DNA from: Streptomyces kurssanovii
Lineage (GTDB): Bacteria; Actinomycetota; Actinomycetes; Streptomycetales; Streptomycetaceae
DNA length: 64,000 nucleotides
NCBI RefSeq assembly: GCF_014649695.1
Contig: NZ_BMTN01000005.1
Coordinates: 248,001-312,000, forward strand
Reading direction: 5' to 3'
Part shown: positions 8,569 to 17,172 of the stretch, in pieces
Numbering within the stretch: position 1 is the first letter of the stretch
Layout: each line of letters starts with the position of its first letter
The notes under the pieces: generated by a model
Database searches by the model: none
Seen by the model: only the letters and a program-made list of their open reading frames with translations
Told to the model about the DNA's origin: nothing
Made by a program: the position numbers and the translations under genes

Positions 8569-10346
8569 TCGGCCTGGCGCCCCCGGAGTACGATCCGGCG
8601 GCCCTCCGCACGGCCACCACCCTGCCGGTGGGCACGCCGGCCACCGTGCGCGCGTACGTCAGCGAGCTGCTGCGGCGGCACCGCGGCGCCTTCGCGCTCC
8701 TCGTCACTGTCAACACGGTCGCCGTCGTCGCCTCGATGGCGGGTCCGTGGCTCCTCGGTTCGCTCGTGGAGAAGGCGGCGGACGGGGCGCGCGACCTGCA
8801 CCTGGAACGCACGGCCGCCCTGTTCGCGGCCGCCCTCGTCCTCCAGGCGGTGTTCGTGCGGCTGGTGCGGCTGCGCGGGGCGATGCTGGGCGAACGGATG
8901 CTCGCCGACCTGCGCGAGGACTTCCTCGTCCGCTCGGTCGGTCTCCCCCCGGGCGTGCTCGAGCGCGCCGGGACGGGTGACCTGCTGTCCCGTATCACCA
9001 CCGACGTCGACCGCCTGGCCAACGCCATGCGTGAGGCCGTGCCGCAGCTGACGATCGGCGTCTTCTGGATCGTGCTGCTCCTCGGCGGGCTCACCGTGAC
9101 CGCTCCGCCGCTCGCGCCCGCCGTGCTGGTGGCGGTGCCGTTGCTGGTCGTCGGCTGTCGCTGGTACTTCAGGCGCGCGCCGTCCGCGTACCGCTCGGAG
9201 GCCGCCGGATACGCGGCCGTCGCGGCCGTGCTGGCGGAGACCGTCGACGCCGGCCGCACCGTGGAGTCGCACCGGCTCGGGGCGCGCCGGGTGGCGCTCT
9301 CCGACCGGCGGATCAAGGAGTGGACGTCCTGGGAGCGGTACACCCTCTACCTGCGGTCCGTCCTCTTCCCCGTCATCAACCTCACTCACGCGACCGTGCT
9401 CACCTCCGTGCTGATGATCGGCGGTGTGTTCGTACTGCACGGGTGGATCGGGATCGGCCAGCTGACCACCGGAGCGCTGATCGCCCAGATGATGGTCGAC
9501 CCGGTGAACCTGATCCTGCGCTGGTACGACGAGCTCCAGGTGGCGCAGGTGTCCTTGGCGCGGCTGGTGGGCGTGCGGGAGATCGAACCGGAGGCGGGCG
9601 ACGACCGGTTGCGGCCCGACGGCCGGGACGTGCGCGCCGACAGGGTGCACTTCGGTTACCGCGAGGGCGTCGACGTGCTGCACAAGATCTCGATGAAGGT
9701 GCCGCCCGGCACCCGGATGGCGCTGGTCGGCCCGTCCGGCGCCGGCAAGTCGACCCTGGGCCGGCTGCTCGCGGGCATCTACGCGCCGCGCAGCGGCCAT
9801 GTCACGCTCGGCGCGGCCGAGTTGTCCGGCATGCCGGCCGAGCGGGTGCGGGAGCACGTGGCGCTCGTCAACCAGGAGCACCACGTCTTCGTCGGCTCGT
9901 TGCGGGACAACCTGCTCCTCGCCCGCTCGTCCGCCGGGGACGCGGAGCTGTGGGCCGCGCTGGGCGCGGTGGACGCGGACGGCTGGGCGCGGGCGCTGGA
10001 CGACGGTCTGGACACCGAGGTCGGCTCCGGCGGCCTCTCGCTGACCCCGGCACAGGCGCAGCAGATCGCGCTGGCCCGCCTTGTCCTCGCGGACCCGCAC
10101 ACGCTGGTGCTGGACGAGGCCACCTCGCTGCTGGACCCGCGGGCGGCCCGCCACCTGGAGCGCTCGCTGTCCCGAGTCCTGGACGGCCGCACGGTCGTCG
10201 CCATCGCGCACCGGCTGCACACCGCGCACGACGCGGACGTGATCGCGGTGGTCGAGGAGGGCCGGATCAGCGAGCTCGGCAGTCACGACGAGCTCGTGTC
10301 GGCGAACGGCGCGTACGCGGCGCTCTGGCGCTCCTGGCACGGGTAG
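8565..10346 (+). CDS. ABC exporter subunit B with intact Walker A and degenerate signature
   Basis: 593 residues, six membrane helices then an ATPase domain. Walker A GPSGAGKST (about residue 389), Q-loop NQEHHVF, Walker B LVLDEATSLLD and the switch IAHRLHT are canonical, but the signature is LSLTPAQAQQIAL instead of LSGGQ. Combined with subunit A this leaves exactly one complete ATP site, built from this Walker A and the partner's LSGGQ, and one site with both halves degraded. The start ATG overlaps the upstream stop by 4 bases. The substrate is unknown; such asymmetric pairs are generally exporters. Confidence 0.9.
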   Translation: MIGLAPPEYDPAALRTATTLPVGTPATVRAYVSELLRRHRGAFALLVTVNTVAVVASMAGPWLLGSLVEKAADGARDLHLERTAALFAAALVLQAVFVRLVRLRGAMLGERMLADLREDFLVRSVGLPPGVLERAGTGDLLSRITTDVDRLANAMREAVPQLTIGVFWIVLLLGGLTVTAPPLAPAVLVAVPLLVVGCRWYFRRAPSAYRSEAAGYAAVAAVLAETVDAGRTVESHRLGARRVALSDRRIKEWTSWERYTLYLRSVLFPVINLTHATVLTSVLMIGGVFVLHGWIGIGQLTTGALIAQMMVDPVNLILRWYDELQVAQVSLARLVGVREIEPEAGDDRLRPDGRDVRADRVHFGYREGVDVLHKISMKVPPGTRMALVGPSGAGKSTLGRLLAGIYAPRSGHVTLGAAELSGMPAERVREHVALVNQEHHVFVGSLRDNLLLARSSAGDAELWAALGAVDADGWARALDDGLDTEVGSGGLSLTPAQAQQIALARLVLADPHTLVLDEATSLLDPRAARHLERSLSRVLDGRTVVAIAHRLHTAHDADVIAVVEEGRISELGSHDELVSANGAYAALWRSWHG

Positions 10347-10354
10347 CCCCGGTC

Positions 10355-10386
10355 CCGGCCCCCGCCCGTCACCGCGCGGGGGCCGG
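10355..10386. terminator. bidirectional hairpin terminator
   Basis: Perfect 11-base arms CCGGCCCCCGC / GCGGGGGCCGG over a 10-base loop, lying between the convergent ends of the ABC subunit B gene (10346) and the membrane hydrolase gene (10399). Confidence 0.7.
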
Positions 10387-10398
10387 CCGGAGGGCCCG

Positions 10399-11190
10399 TC
10401 AGATGAAGTTCAGCGCGGCCGCCCCGCCCACTCCGCCCAGCAGCATGAACGCCGGCATCAGCACCTTCAGCTCGACCCAGCTCCCGGCCCGGAAGCGCAT
10501 CGGCTTCGGTGGGCCCACCGCGTACCAGCGCTTGTTGCCGATCGGGATCGGCCACAGGATCGGGCAGCCGGAGACGGTGAGGGCGTCGCCGATGTCGTGG
10601 ACGAGGGCGCCGAGGACGATCGGCAGGCCCAGCCACAGGTATTCCTGGCCGGGGGCGGTGAACAGCCAGTCCGCGCCGTTGCCGGGCTTGTCCAGGACGC
10701 CCGCGAGGATCCAGGCGCTGGTGGCGCCCAGCAGCCAGACCAGGATGTCGCTGGAGACCCGGGCGGCCCGCCACAGCAGACCCTCCACGGCCAGCACCAT
10801 GTGGACGAACAAGATCGCGAGGACGGCCCACCGGCCGCCGAAGAGCGCCAGCGCGGAGGCACCCGCGCCGATGAGGACCGCCCACAGCCAGGTGTGCGTC
10901 AGCGTCCGGTGCCCGCCGGTCCTGCGCTTGTCTCCCTGCTTCCGTGTCGCCTTGTAGACGGCGTACGACAGCTTGTCGACGATCTCGCACAGCCCGCGTG
11001 ACACGGGCCCGAAGGCCCGCGAGATCGTCGCCGCCTTATGGTCCAGATCAGGCGCCAGCGCCGCGCCCGCGCAGATCAGCGCTCCGACGACGAGGACGGG
11101 CCACGGCATCGGGTGGCCCGCGGCGGCCGTCGCCGCTCCCACCCCCAGCCAGGCGGCCGCCCCGGACAGAGAGTGCGCCGGTCCCATCAT
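10399..11190 (-). CDS. membrane-bound metal-dependent hydrolase, YdjM/DUF457-like
   Basis: 263 residues, largely hydrophobic with about six to seven membrane segments. Conserved polar residues characteristic of the LexA-binding inner-membrane hydrolase family are present: an early His in GPAHSLSG, APDLDHK near residue 48, RTLTHTW near 95 and VHDIGDALT near 205, presumed metal ligands. Start ATGATG at 11190/11187 with only a weak GGGCGGGAA upstream. It converges on the ABC exporter genes and diverges from the helicase gene. The physiological substrate is unknown. Confidence 0.75.
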   Translation of the reverse strand: MMGPAHSLSGAAAWLGVGAATAAAGHPMPWPVLVVGALICAGAALAPDLDHKAATISRAFGPVSRGLCEIVDKLSYAVYKATRKQGDKRRTGGHRTLTHTWLWAVLIGAGASALALFGGRWAVLAILFVHMVLAVEGLLWRAARVSSDILVWLLGATSAWILAGVLDKPGNGADWLFTAPGQEYLWLGLPIVLGALVHDIGDALTVSGCPILWPIPIGNKRWYAVGPPKPMRFRAGSWVELKVLMPAFMLLGGVGGAAALNFI

Positions 11191-11321
11191 GTGCGTTCCC
11201 GCCCCATCGTCGCCCCATCGCTCTTGTGCGTGACCCCAGTTGACAGGGCAGCGTATCGGTCATGATCTTGCCGCTCACGGCCGGTTCCCTGATCCGGCTC
11301 GGGGACAGGCAAGATGGGGGT

Positions 11322-13835
11322 GTGACCCTTATCGATCAGCTGCCTTCAGACGCCGACCCCGATGCCCTGTACGAAGCCTTCTCCTCCTGGGCGGAGGGCC
11401 AGGGCATCACGCTCTATCCGGCTCAGGAGGAGGCGCTGATCGAGGTGGTCTCCGGGGCGAACGTGATCCTCTCGACCCCTACCGGCTCCGGGAAGAGCCT
11501 GGTCGCCGCGGCCGCGCACTTCGCGGCACTGGCGAAGGACCAGGTCACGTTCTACACCGCGCCCATCAAGGCCCTCGTCTCGGAGAAGTTCTTCGACCTG
11601 TGCAAGCTGTTCGGCACGGAGAACGTGGGCATGCTGACCGGCGACGCGTCCGTGAACGCCGACGCGCCGGTCATCTGCTGCACCGCGGAGGTGCTGGCCT
11701 CGATCGCCCTGCGCGACGGAAAGCACGCCGACGTCGGCCAGGTCGTGATGGACGAGTTCCATTTCTATGCCGAGCCGGACCGCGGCTGGGCCTGGCAGAT
11801 CCCGATCCTGGAGCTGCCGCAGGCGCAGTTCGTCCTGATGTCGGCGACCCTCGGTGACGTCTCGATGTTCGAGAAGGACCTGACCCGCCGCACCGGCCGC
11901 CCCACCGCCGTCGTCCGGTCGGCGACCCGGCCGGTGCCGCTCTCGTACGAGTACCGGCTGACGCCGATCACGGAGACGCTGACCGAGCTGCTCGAGACGA
12001 AGCAGGCGCCCGTCTACATCGTGCACTTCACCCAGGCTCAGGCCGTGGAGCGCGCCCAGTCGCTGATGAGCATCAACATGTGCTCGCGCGAGGAGAAGGA
12101 CAAGATCGCCGACCTGATCGGCAGTTTCCGGTTCACCACCAAGTTCGGAAAGAACCTTTCCCGTTATGTCCGGCACGGCATCGGTGTGCATCACGCGGGA
12201 ATGCTGCCCAAGTACCGGCGGCTGGTGGAGAAGCTGGCCCAGGCCGGCCTGCTGAAGGTCATCTGCGGCACCGACACGCTCGGCGTCGGTGTCAACGTCC
12301 CCATCCGCACGGTGCTGTTCACGGCGCTCACCAAGTACGACGGCAGCCGGGTGCGGACACTGCGGGCGCGTGAGTTCCACCAGATCGCCGGGCGGGCGGG
12401 CCGGGCCGGCTTCGACACCGCGGGCCTGGTCGTCGCGCAGGCGCCCGAGCACGTCATCGAGAACGAGAAGGCGCTCGCGAAGGCCGGCGACGACCCCAAG
12501 AAGCGCCGCAAGGTCGTCAGGAAGAAGGCTCCGGAGGGCTTCGTCGCCTGGTCGGACAGCACGTTCGAGAAGCTGATCGCGTCCGAGCCCGAGCCGCTGA
12601 CATCCCGCTTCCGGGTCACCAACATCATGCTTCTGTCGGTGATCGCCCGGCCGGGCAACGCGTTCGAGGCCATGCGCCGGCTGCTCGAGGACAACCACGA
12701 ACCCCGCAAGGCCCAGCTGCGTCACATCCGCAGGGCCATCGCCATCTACCGCTCGCTGCTCGACGGCGGAGTGGTGGAACGGCTGGACACCCCCGACGCG
12801 GAGGGCCGCACCGTCCGGCTCACCGTCGACCTCCAGCAGGACTTCGCGCTGAACCAGCCGCTGTCGACGTTCGCCCTCGCCGCCTTCGACCTGCTCGACC
12901 CCCAGTCCCCTTCCTACGCACTGGACATGGTCTCCGTCGTCGAGTCGACGCTGGACGATCCTCGTCAGATCCTCGCCGCCATGCAGAACAAGGCGCGCGG
13001 TGAGGCCGTCGGCAAGATGAAGGCGGACGGCATCGAGTACGAGGAGCGCATGGAGCGGCTCCAGGAGATCTCGTACCCGAAGCCGCTGGAGGAGCTCCTG
13101 TGGCACGCCTACAACGTCTACAAGAAGTCGCACCCGTGGGTCGGCGACCACCCGGTGTCGCCGAAGTCCGTCATCCGTGACATGTACGAACGGGCGCTGA
13201 CGTTCACCGAGTTCACCTCCTGGTACGAGCTGGCCCGCACCGAGGGCATCGTGCTTCGCTATCTGGCGAGCGCGTACAAGGCGCTCGACCACACCATCCC
13301 GGACGATCTGAAGACGGAGGACCTCGAGGACCTCATCGCCTGGCTCGGCGAGATGGTCCGCCAGGTCGACTCCAGCCTGCTCGACGAGTGGGAGCAGCTG
13401 GCGAATCCCGAGGTGGAGACTGCCGAGGAGGCGCAGGAGAAGGCCGACCAGGTCAAGCCGGTCACGGCCAACGCCCGCGCGTTCCGGGTGCTCGTGCGCA
13501 ACGCGATGTTCCGCCGGGTGGAGCTGGCCGCCCTGGACCGGGTCGGTGAACTGGGCGAGATGGACGCCGAGTCGGGCTGGGACGCGGACGCCTGGGGCGA
13601 GGCGATGGACGGGTACTGGGACGAGTACGACGACCTGGGCACCGGCCCCGACGCACGCGGTCCGAAGCTCCTGGCCATCGAGGAGGACGCGGCGCACGGC
13701 CTGTGGCGCGTACGGCAGACCTTCGCCGACCCGAACGGCGACCATGACTGGGGTATCAGCGCGGAGGTCGATCTGGCGGCCTCCGACGAAGAGGGCCGGG
13801 CGGTCGTGCGGGTCACGTCCGTCGGCCGGCTCTGA
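11322..13835 (+). CDS. Ski2-like DEAD/DEAH-box helicase with C-terminal DUF3516-type region
   Basis: 837 residues. Superfamily 2 RNA/DNA helicase: Walker A TPTGSGKS near residue 55, motif II MDEFHFY (a DEFH box), motif III SATLGD, and motif VI HQIAGRAGRAGF near 370. The C-terminal half (about residues 450-837) is the helical and beta-rich extension found in actinobacterial members. The GTG at 11322 (TLIDQLP) is preferred to an ATG at 11262, which lies in promoter-like sequence; GGGGG precedes the GTG closely. tesB follows 15 bases downstream, so they probably share a transcript. A role in RNA turnover or repair is inferred from the family only. Confidence 0.88.
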   Translation: MTLIDQLPSDADPDALYEAFSSWAEGQGITLYPAQEEALIEVVSGANVILSTPTGSGKSLVAAAAHFAALAKDQVTFYTAPIKALVSEKFFDLCKLFGTENVGMLTGDASVNADAPVICCTAEVLASIALRDGKHADVGQVVMDEFHFYAEPDRGWAWQIPILELPQAQFVLMSATLGDVSMFEKDLTRRTGRPTAVVRSATRPVPLSYEYRLTPITETLTELLETKQAPVYIVHFTQAQAVERAQSLMSINMCSREEKDKIADLIGSFRFTTKFGKNLSRYVRHGIGVHHAGMLPKYRRLVEKLAQAGLLKVICGTDTLGVGVNVPIRTVLFTALTKYDGSRVRTLRAREFHQIAGRAGRAGFDTAGLVVAQAPEHVIENEKALAKAGDDPKKRRKVVRKKAPEGFVAWSDSTFEKLIASEPEPLTSRFRVTNIMLLSVIARPGNAFEAMRRLLEDNHEPRKAQLRHIRRAIAIYRSLLDGGVVERLDTPDAEGRTVRLTVDLQQDFALNQPLSTFALAAFDLLDPQSPSYALDMVSVVESTLDDPRQILAAMQNKARGEAVGKMKADGIEYEERMERLQEISYPKPLEELLWHAYNVYKKSHPWVGDHPVSPKSVIRDMYERALTFTEFTSWYELARTEGIVLRYLASAYKALDHTIPDDLKTEDLEDLIAWLGEMVRQVDSSLLDEWEQLANPEVETAEEAQEKADQVKPVTANARAFRVLVRNAMFRRVELAALDRVGELGEMDAESGWDADAWGEAMDGYWDEYDDLGTGPDARGPKLLAIEEDAAHGLWRVRQTFADPNGDHDWGISAEVDLAASDEEGRAVVRVTSVGRL

Positions 13836-13850
13836 CAGGGAGAACCGAGG

Positions 13851-14717
13851 ATGACGAATCCGGCCGAGCGTCTGGTCGATCTGCTCGATCTGGAAAGGAT
13901 CGAGGTCAACATCTTCCGGGGACTCAGCCCGAACGAGTCCCTGCAGCGCGTCTTCGGCGGTCAGGTGGCCGGTCAGGCCCTGGTCGCCGCGGGCAGGACC
14001 ACGGACGGCGAGCGTCCGGTCCATTCGCTGCACGCCTACTTCCTGCGGCCGGGACGCCCCGGAGTGCCGATCGTGTACCAGGTCGAACGGGTCCGGGACG
14101 GCCGCTCGTTCACCACCCGCCGGGTCACGGCCGTGCAGGAGGGGCGCACCATCTTCAACCTGACGGCGTCCTTCCACCGCCCCGAGCCGGGCAGCATCGA
14201 GCACCAGCTGCCGCCGCGTCTCGACTTCCCGGATCCCGAGTCGCTGCCGACGGTGACGACCGAGATCCGGGAGCATCTGGGCGAGCTGCCGGAGGCGCTG
14301 GAGCGGATGGCCAGGCGCCAGCCGTTCGACATCCGCTATGTCGACCGGCTCCGCTGGACGGCGGACGAGATCAAGGACGCCGACCCGCGCAGCGCGGTCT
14401 GGATGCGCGCGGTGGGCCCGCTGGGCGACGATCCGCTGGTGCACACCTGCGCGCTGACGTACGCGAGCGACATGACGCTGCTGGACGCGGTACGGATCCC
14501 GGTGGAGCCTCTGTGGGGCCCCCGCGGCTTCGACATGGCGTCGCTGGACCACGCGATGTGGTTCCACCGTCCGTTCCGCGCGGACGAGTGGTTCCTCTAC
14601 GACCAGGAGTCGCCGATCTCGACGGGCGGCCGTGGGCTCGCCCGTGGCCGGATCTACGACCGCGAGGGCCGGCTGCTGGTGTCGGTGGTGCAGGAGGGGC
14701 TGTTCCGGCCGGTGTAG
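13851..14717 (+). CDS. tesB: acyl-CoA thioesterase II
   Basis: 288 residues, the usual TesB length, a double hot-dog fold enzyme hydrolysing acyl-CoA to fatty acid and CoA. The N-terminal repeat carries VFGGQVAGQAL, and the C-terminal repeat carries the family's active-site residues in SLDHAMWFHR (Asp), SPISTGGRG (Ser/Thr) and VVQEGLFRP (Gln). A GGGAGAACCG ribosome site precedes the ATG. It lies 15 bases after the helicase gene on the same strand and is followed by a separate peroxidase gene with its own leader. Confidence 0.93.
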   Translation: MTNPAERLVDLLDLERIEVNIFRGLSPNESLQRVFGGQVAGQALVAAGRTTDGERPVHSLHAYFLRPGRPGVPIVYQVERVRDGRSFTTRRVTAVQEGRTIFNLTASFHRPEPGSIEHQLPPRLDFPDPESLPTVTTEIREHLGELPEALERMARRQPFDIRYVDRLRWTADEIKDADPRSAVWMRAVGPLGDDPLVHTCALTYASDMTLLDAVRIPVEPLWGPRGFDMASLDHAMWFHRPFRADEWFLYDQESPISTGGRGLARGRIYDREGRLLVSVVQEGLFRPV

Positions 14718-14880
14718 CCGGCTGTCCGGCGGCGGTCCTCCCGGTACGGGGAAGATCGCCGTACCCGGCGGCGTTGCCCCATTGACGCCCGTGCTCCGTC
14801 GCGGGCGCACCCGTGTTTTCATCGGTCGTCCACCGGTGCGGCCGTCCGGCCGCCCGCCGGCGACCCTGTGAGGAGCTTCG

Positions 14881-15366
14881 ATGACTCTGTACGACATCCC
14901 GCTGCGCACCCTGTCCGGCGAGGCGACCTCGCTCGGCGACTACCGGGGCCAGGCCGTCCTGGTGGTCAATGTGGCCTCCAAGTGCGGGCTGACCCCGCAG
15001 TACGCGGGCCTGGAGCGGCTGCAGAAGGAATACGGCGACCGGGGCTTCACGGTGCTGGGCGTGCCGTGCAACCAGTTCGGCGGCCAGGAGCCGGGCAGCC
15101 CGGAGGAGATCGCCACGTTCTGTTCGGCGACGTACGGCGTGTCCTTCCCCATGCTGGAGAAGACGGACGTGAACGGCGAGGGTCGTCACCCCCTCTACGC
15201 GGAGCTGACGCAGGTCGCGGACGCCGACGGCGAGGCCGGCGACGTCCAGTGGAACTTCGAGAAGTTCCTGATCTCCCCGAAGGGCGAGGTCACCCGTTTC
15301 CGTCCCGGTACCGAGCCGGAGTCCCCCGAGGTGCTGGCGGCCGTCGAGGCAGTACTGTCTGCCTGA
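14881..15366 (+). CDS. glutathione peroxidase family (Cys-type) thiol peroxidase
   Basis: 161 residues, the typical size. The peroxidatic cysteine is in NVASKCGLTPQY (about residue 36), the catalytic Gln in PCNQFGGQEPG (about 70) and the Trp-Asn pair in VQWNFEKF (about 125), so the tetrad is complete with Cys in place of selenocysteine. In actinobacteria such enzymes normally use thioredoxin or mycothiol-linked reductants rather than glutathione, which is inference here. GAGGAG lies 6 bases before the ATG. Reduces hydrogen peroxide or lipid peroxides in the cytosol. Confidence 0.93.
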   Translation: MTLYDIPLRTLSGEATSLGDYRGQAVLVVNVASKCGLTPQYAGLERLQKEYGDRGFTVLGVPCNQFGGQEPGSPEEIATFCSATYGVSFPMLEKTDVNGEGRHPLYAELTQVADADGEAGDVQWNFEKFLISPKGEVTRFRPGTEPESPEVLAAVEAVLSA

Positions 15367-15401
15367 CGTCGCGGGGTGCGACGCTTCCAACTGCCTTTCC
15401 C

Positions 15402-15427
15402 GGGGGGGGGGGGGGGGTCCGGGGGGG
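15402..15427. repeat. G16-TCC-G7 homopolymer tract
   Basis: Sixteen consecutive G (15402-15417), then TCC, then seven G (15421-15427), just upstream of the small membrane protein frame. It interrupts any upstream start for that gene: removing one G would join a GTG at 15376 to it. Confidence 0.9.
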
Positions 15428-15484
15428 AACAAACGCAGGGACGACGATGCCACGTGGCCGCTCGGCGTCGGCTTCGTCGGCGGG

Positions 15485-15688
15485 GTGCTCGGTCTGGCAC
15501 TGGGCGTCTGGGCCGCCTACGAGGCGTTCGTGGGTGGCACACTGCCGCTGATCGGCTATGAGATGCCGCACGAGTCCTTCGTGCTCGGGATCGTCCTGGG
15601 GGTGGTGGTCTCGCCCGTGCTGTTCAAGCTCGGTTTCGTGGTGCTGCTGCTGCCCTCGCTGCTGATCGAGAAGCTCACACGGCGCTGA
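15485..15688 (+). CDS. small hydrophobic membrane protein, N-terminus uncertain
   Basis: 67 residues from the first in-frame start (GTG), with two membrane helices (GLALGVWAAYEAF and VLGIVLGVVVSPVLF) and a basic tail EKLTRR. The same frame continues upstream with plausible coding sequence (KRRDDDATWPLGVGFVGG) but reaches the G16 tract with no start codon and no ribosome site. The true gene is probably 20-35 residues longer, with its start displaced by a length error or real length change in the tract. Function unknown; a terminator follows. Confidence 0.55.
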   Translation: MLGLALGVWAAYEAFVGGTLPLIGYEMPHESFVLGIVLGVVVSPVLFKLGFVVLLLPSLLIEKLTRR

Positions 15689-15720
15689 GGGCTGGAGACA
15701 CACAGAAACCCGGCACGCGG

Positions 15721-15755
15721 AAGGCTCCGGCGCCCCGTAGGGGAGCCGGAGCCTT
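15721..15755. terminator. bidirectional hairpin terminator
   Basis: 16-base arms with one mismatch (outer arms AAGGCTCCGGC / GCCGGAGCCTT perfect) around GTA, between the convergent small membrane protein gene and the acyl-CoA dehydrogenase gene. Confidence 0.85.
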
Positions 15756-15772
15756 CGTCGTGTGCGCCCGGG

Positions 15773-17008
15773 TCAGCGGATCGGCATGCCCGACAGGGTG
15801 CGGGCGATCACCAGTCGCTGGATCTCGCTGGTGCCCTCGAAGATCGTGTAGATCGCCGCGTCGCGGTGCATGCGCTCCACCGGGTACTCGCGGGTGAAGC
15901 CGTTGCCGCCGAGGATCTGGATCGCCTGGGCGGTGACCTTCTTGGCGGTCTCGCTGGCGAACAGCTTCGACATGGAGCCCTCCGCCGAGGTGAACGGCTT
16001 GCCGGTGGTCGCCATCCACGAGGCACGCCACACGAGCAGGCGGGCGGCGTCGATCCGGGTGCGCATGTCGGCCAGTTGGAAGGCGATGCCCTGGTTGTCG
16101 ATGATCGGGCGGCCGAACTGCTCGCGGGTCTTCGCGTAGTCGAGCGCGACCTCGTACGCGGCGCGGGCGGTGCCGACGGCCATGGCCCCGACGGCGGGAC
16201 GGGAGGCCTCGAAGGTGGCCATCGCCGCGTTCTTCACCCGCTCGCCGGCGCCGCCTGCCGTACGGGCCTTCTCCCGGGCCCGGGCGAGCCGCTCGTCCAG
16301 CTTCTCCTTGCCGCCGAGCAGGCAGCCGCCGGGAACGCGGACGTCCTCGAGCACGACCTCCGCGGTGTGCGAGGCGCGGATGCCGTGCTTCTTGAACTTC
16401 TGCCCCTGGGACAGGCCGGGAGTGTTCGGCGGCACGATGAACGAGGCGTGGCCCTTCGAGCCGAGCTCGGGATCGACCACGGCGACGACGACATGGACGT
16501 TGGCGATACCGCCGTTGGTCGCCCAGGTCTTGGTGCCGTTGAGCACCCACTCGTCCTTCGCCTCGTCGTACACGGCGCGGGTGCGCATGGAGGCGACGTC
16601 GGAGCCGGCGTCCGGCTCCGAGGAGCAGAAGGCGGCGACCTTCACATCGTTCGCGTCGCCGTACATCTGCGGGATCCAGGTGCCGATCTGCTCCTCCGTA
16701 CCATTGGCGAGGACGCCCACGGCGGCGAGCCCGGTGCCGACGATGGAGAGCGCGATGCCCGCGTCGCCCCAGAACAGCTCCTCCATCGCCATCGGGATGC
16801 CGAGGCCGGTGGGGTCGAAGAACTGCTGGGCGTAGAAGTCGAGGGAGTAGATTCCGAGCTTGGCCGCCTCCTGGATGACGGGCCAGGGGGTCTCCTCACG
16901 CTCGTCCCACTCGGCGGCGGCGGGTCGCATGACGTCCTTGGCGAAGCCGTTGAGCCAGTCCCGGACCTGCTTCTGATCCTCGTTGAGGTCGAGCGTGAAC
17001 TCGGTCAT
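15773..17008 (-). CDS. acyl-CoA dehydrogenase
   Basis: 411 residues, FAD-dependent alpha,beta-dehydrogenation of an acyl-CoA in beta-oxidation or branched-chain degradation. N-terminal helical domain, middle beta domain with the flavin segment FCSSEPDAGSDVASM and TKTWATNGG, C-terminal helical domain with ILGGNGFTREYPVERMHRDA and the catalytic base Glu in IFEGTSEIQRL. GGAGGGG precedes the ATG by 3-4 bases. An Ala/Arg/Lys-rich linker at about residues 240-262 is longer than usual. Divergent from a TetR gene with GTTACC repeats between them, so probably repressed by it in response to acyl-CoA; this is inference. Confidence 0.93.
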   Translation of the reverse strand: MTEFTLDLNEDQKQVRDWLNGFAKDVMRPAAAEWDEREETPWPVIQEAAKLGIYSLDFYAQQFFDPTGLGIPMAMEELFWGDAGIALSIVGTGLAAVGVLANGTEEQIGTWIPQMYGDANDVKVAAFCSSEPDAGSDVASMRTRAVYDEAKDEWVLNGTKTWATNGGIANVHVVVAVVDPELGSKGHASFIVPPNTPGLSQGQKFKKHGIRASHTAEVVLEDVRVPGGCLLGGKEKLDERLARAREKARTAGGAGERVKNAAMATFEASRPAVGAMAVGTARAAYEVALDYAKTREQFGRPIIDNQGIAFQLADMRTRIDAARLLVWRASWMATTGKPFTSAEGSMSKLFASETAKKVTAQAIQILGGNGFTREYPVERMHRDAAIYTIFEGTSEIQRLVIARTLSGMPIR

Positions 17009-17040
17009 GTCCCCTCCAGAACACTTACGACAACCCGCAT

Positions 17041-17079
17041 GTTACCAGCGGTAACGGCAGTCTGTTACCGACGGGTAGC
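17041..17079. promoter_or_regulatory. tandem GTTACC repeats, candidate TetR operators
   Basis: GTTACC-AGC-GGTAAC (17041-17055) is a perfect inverted repeat; GTTACC-GAC-GGGTAG (17064-17078) is a degraded second copy starting 23 bases later. Both lie between the divergent acyl-CoA dehydrogenase and TetR genes. Confidence 0.6.
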
Positions 17080-17172
17080 CCCTGTCAACCAGCCATGGCC
17101 CGATCATGTGACCATTGCGGCAGGGTGTTACTTTGCGCAAGCGTCACGCAATCGTCCGGGCGGGGAGAACAC

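Noticed and set aside
11346-14909. 1187-codon open frame on the minus strand
   Set aside because: Antisense of the helicase and tesB genes; long only because high-GC DNA lacks stops in the opposite frame.
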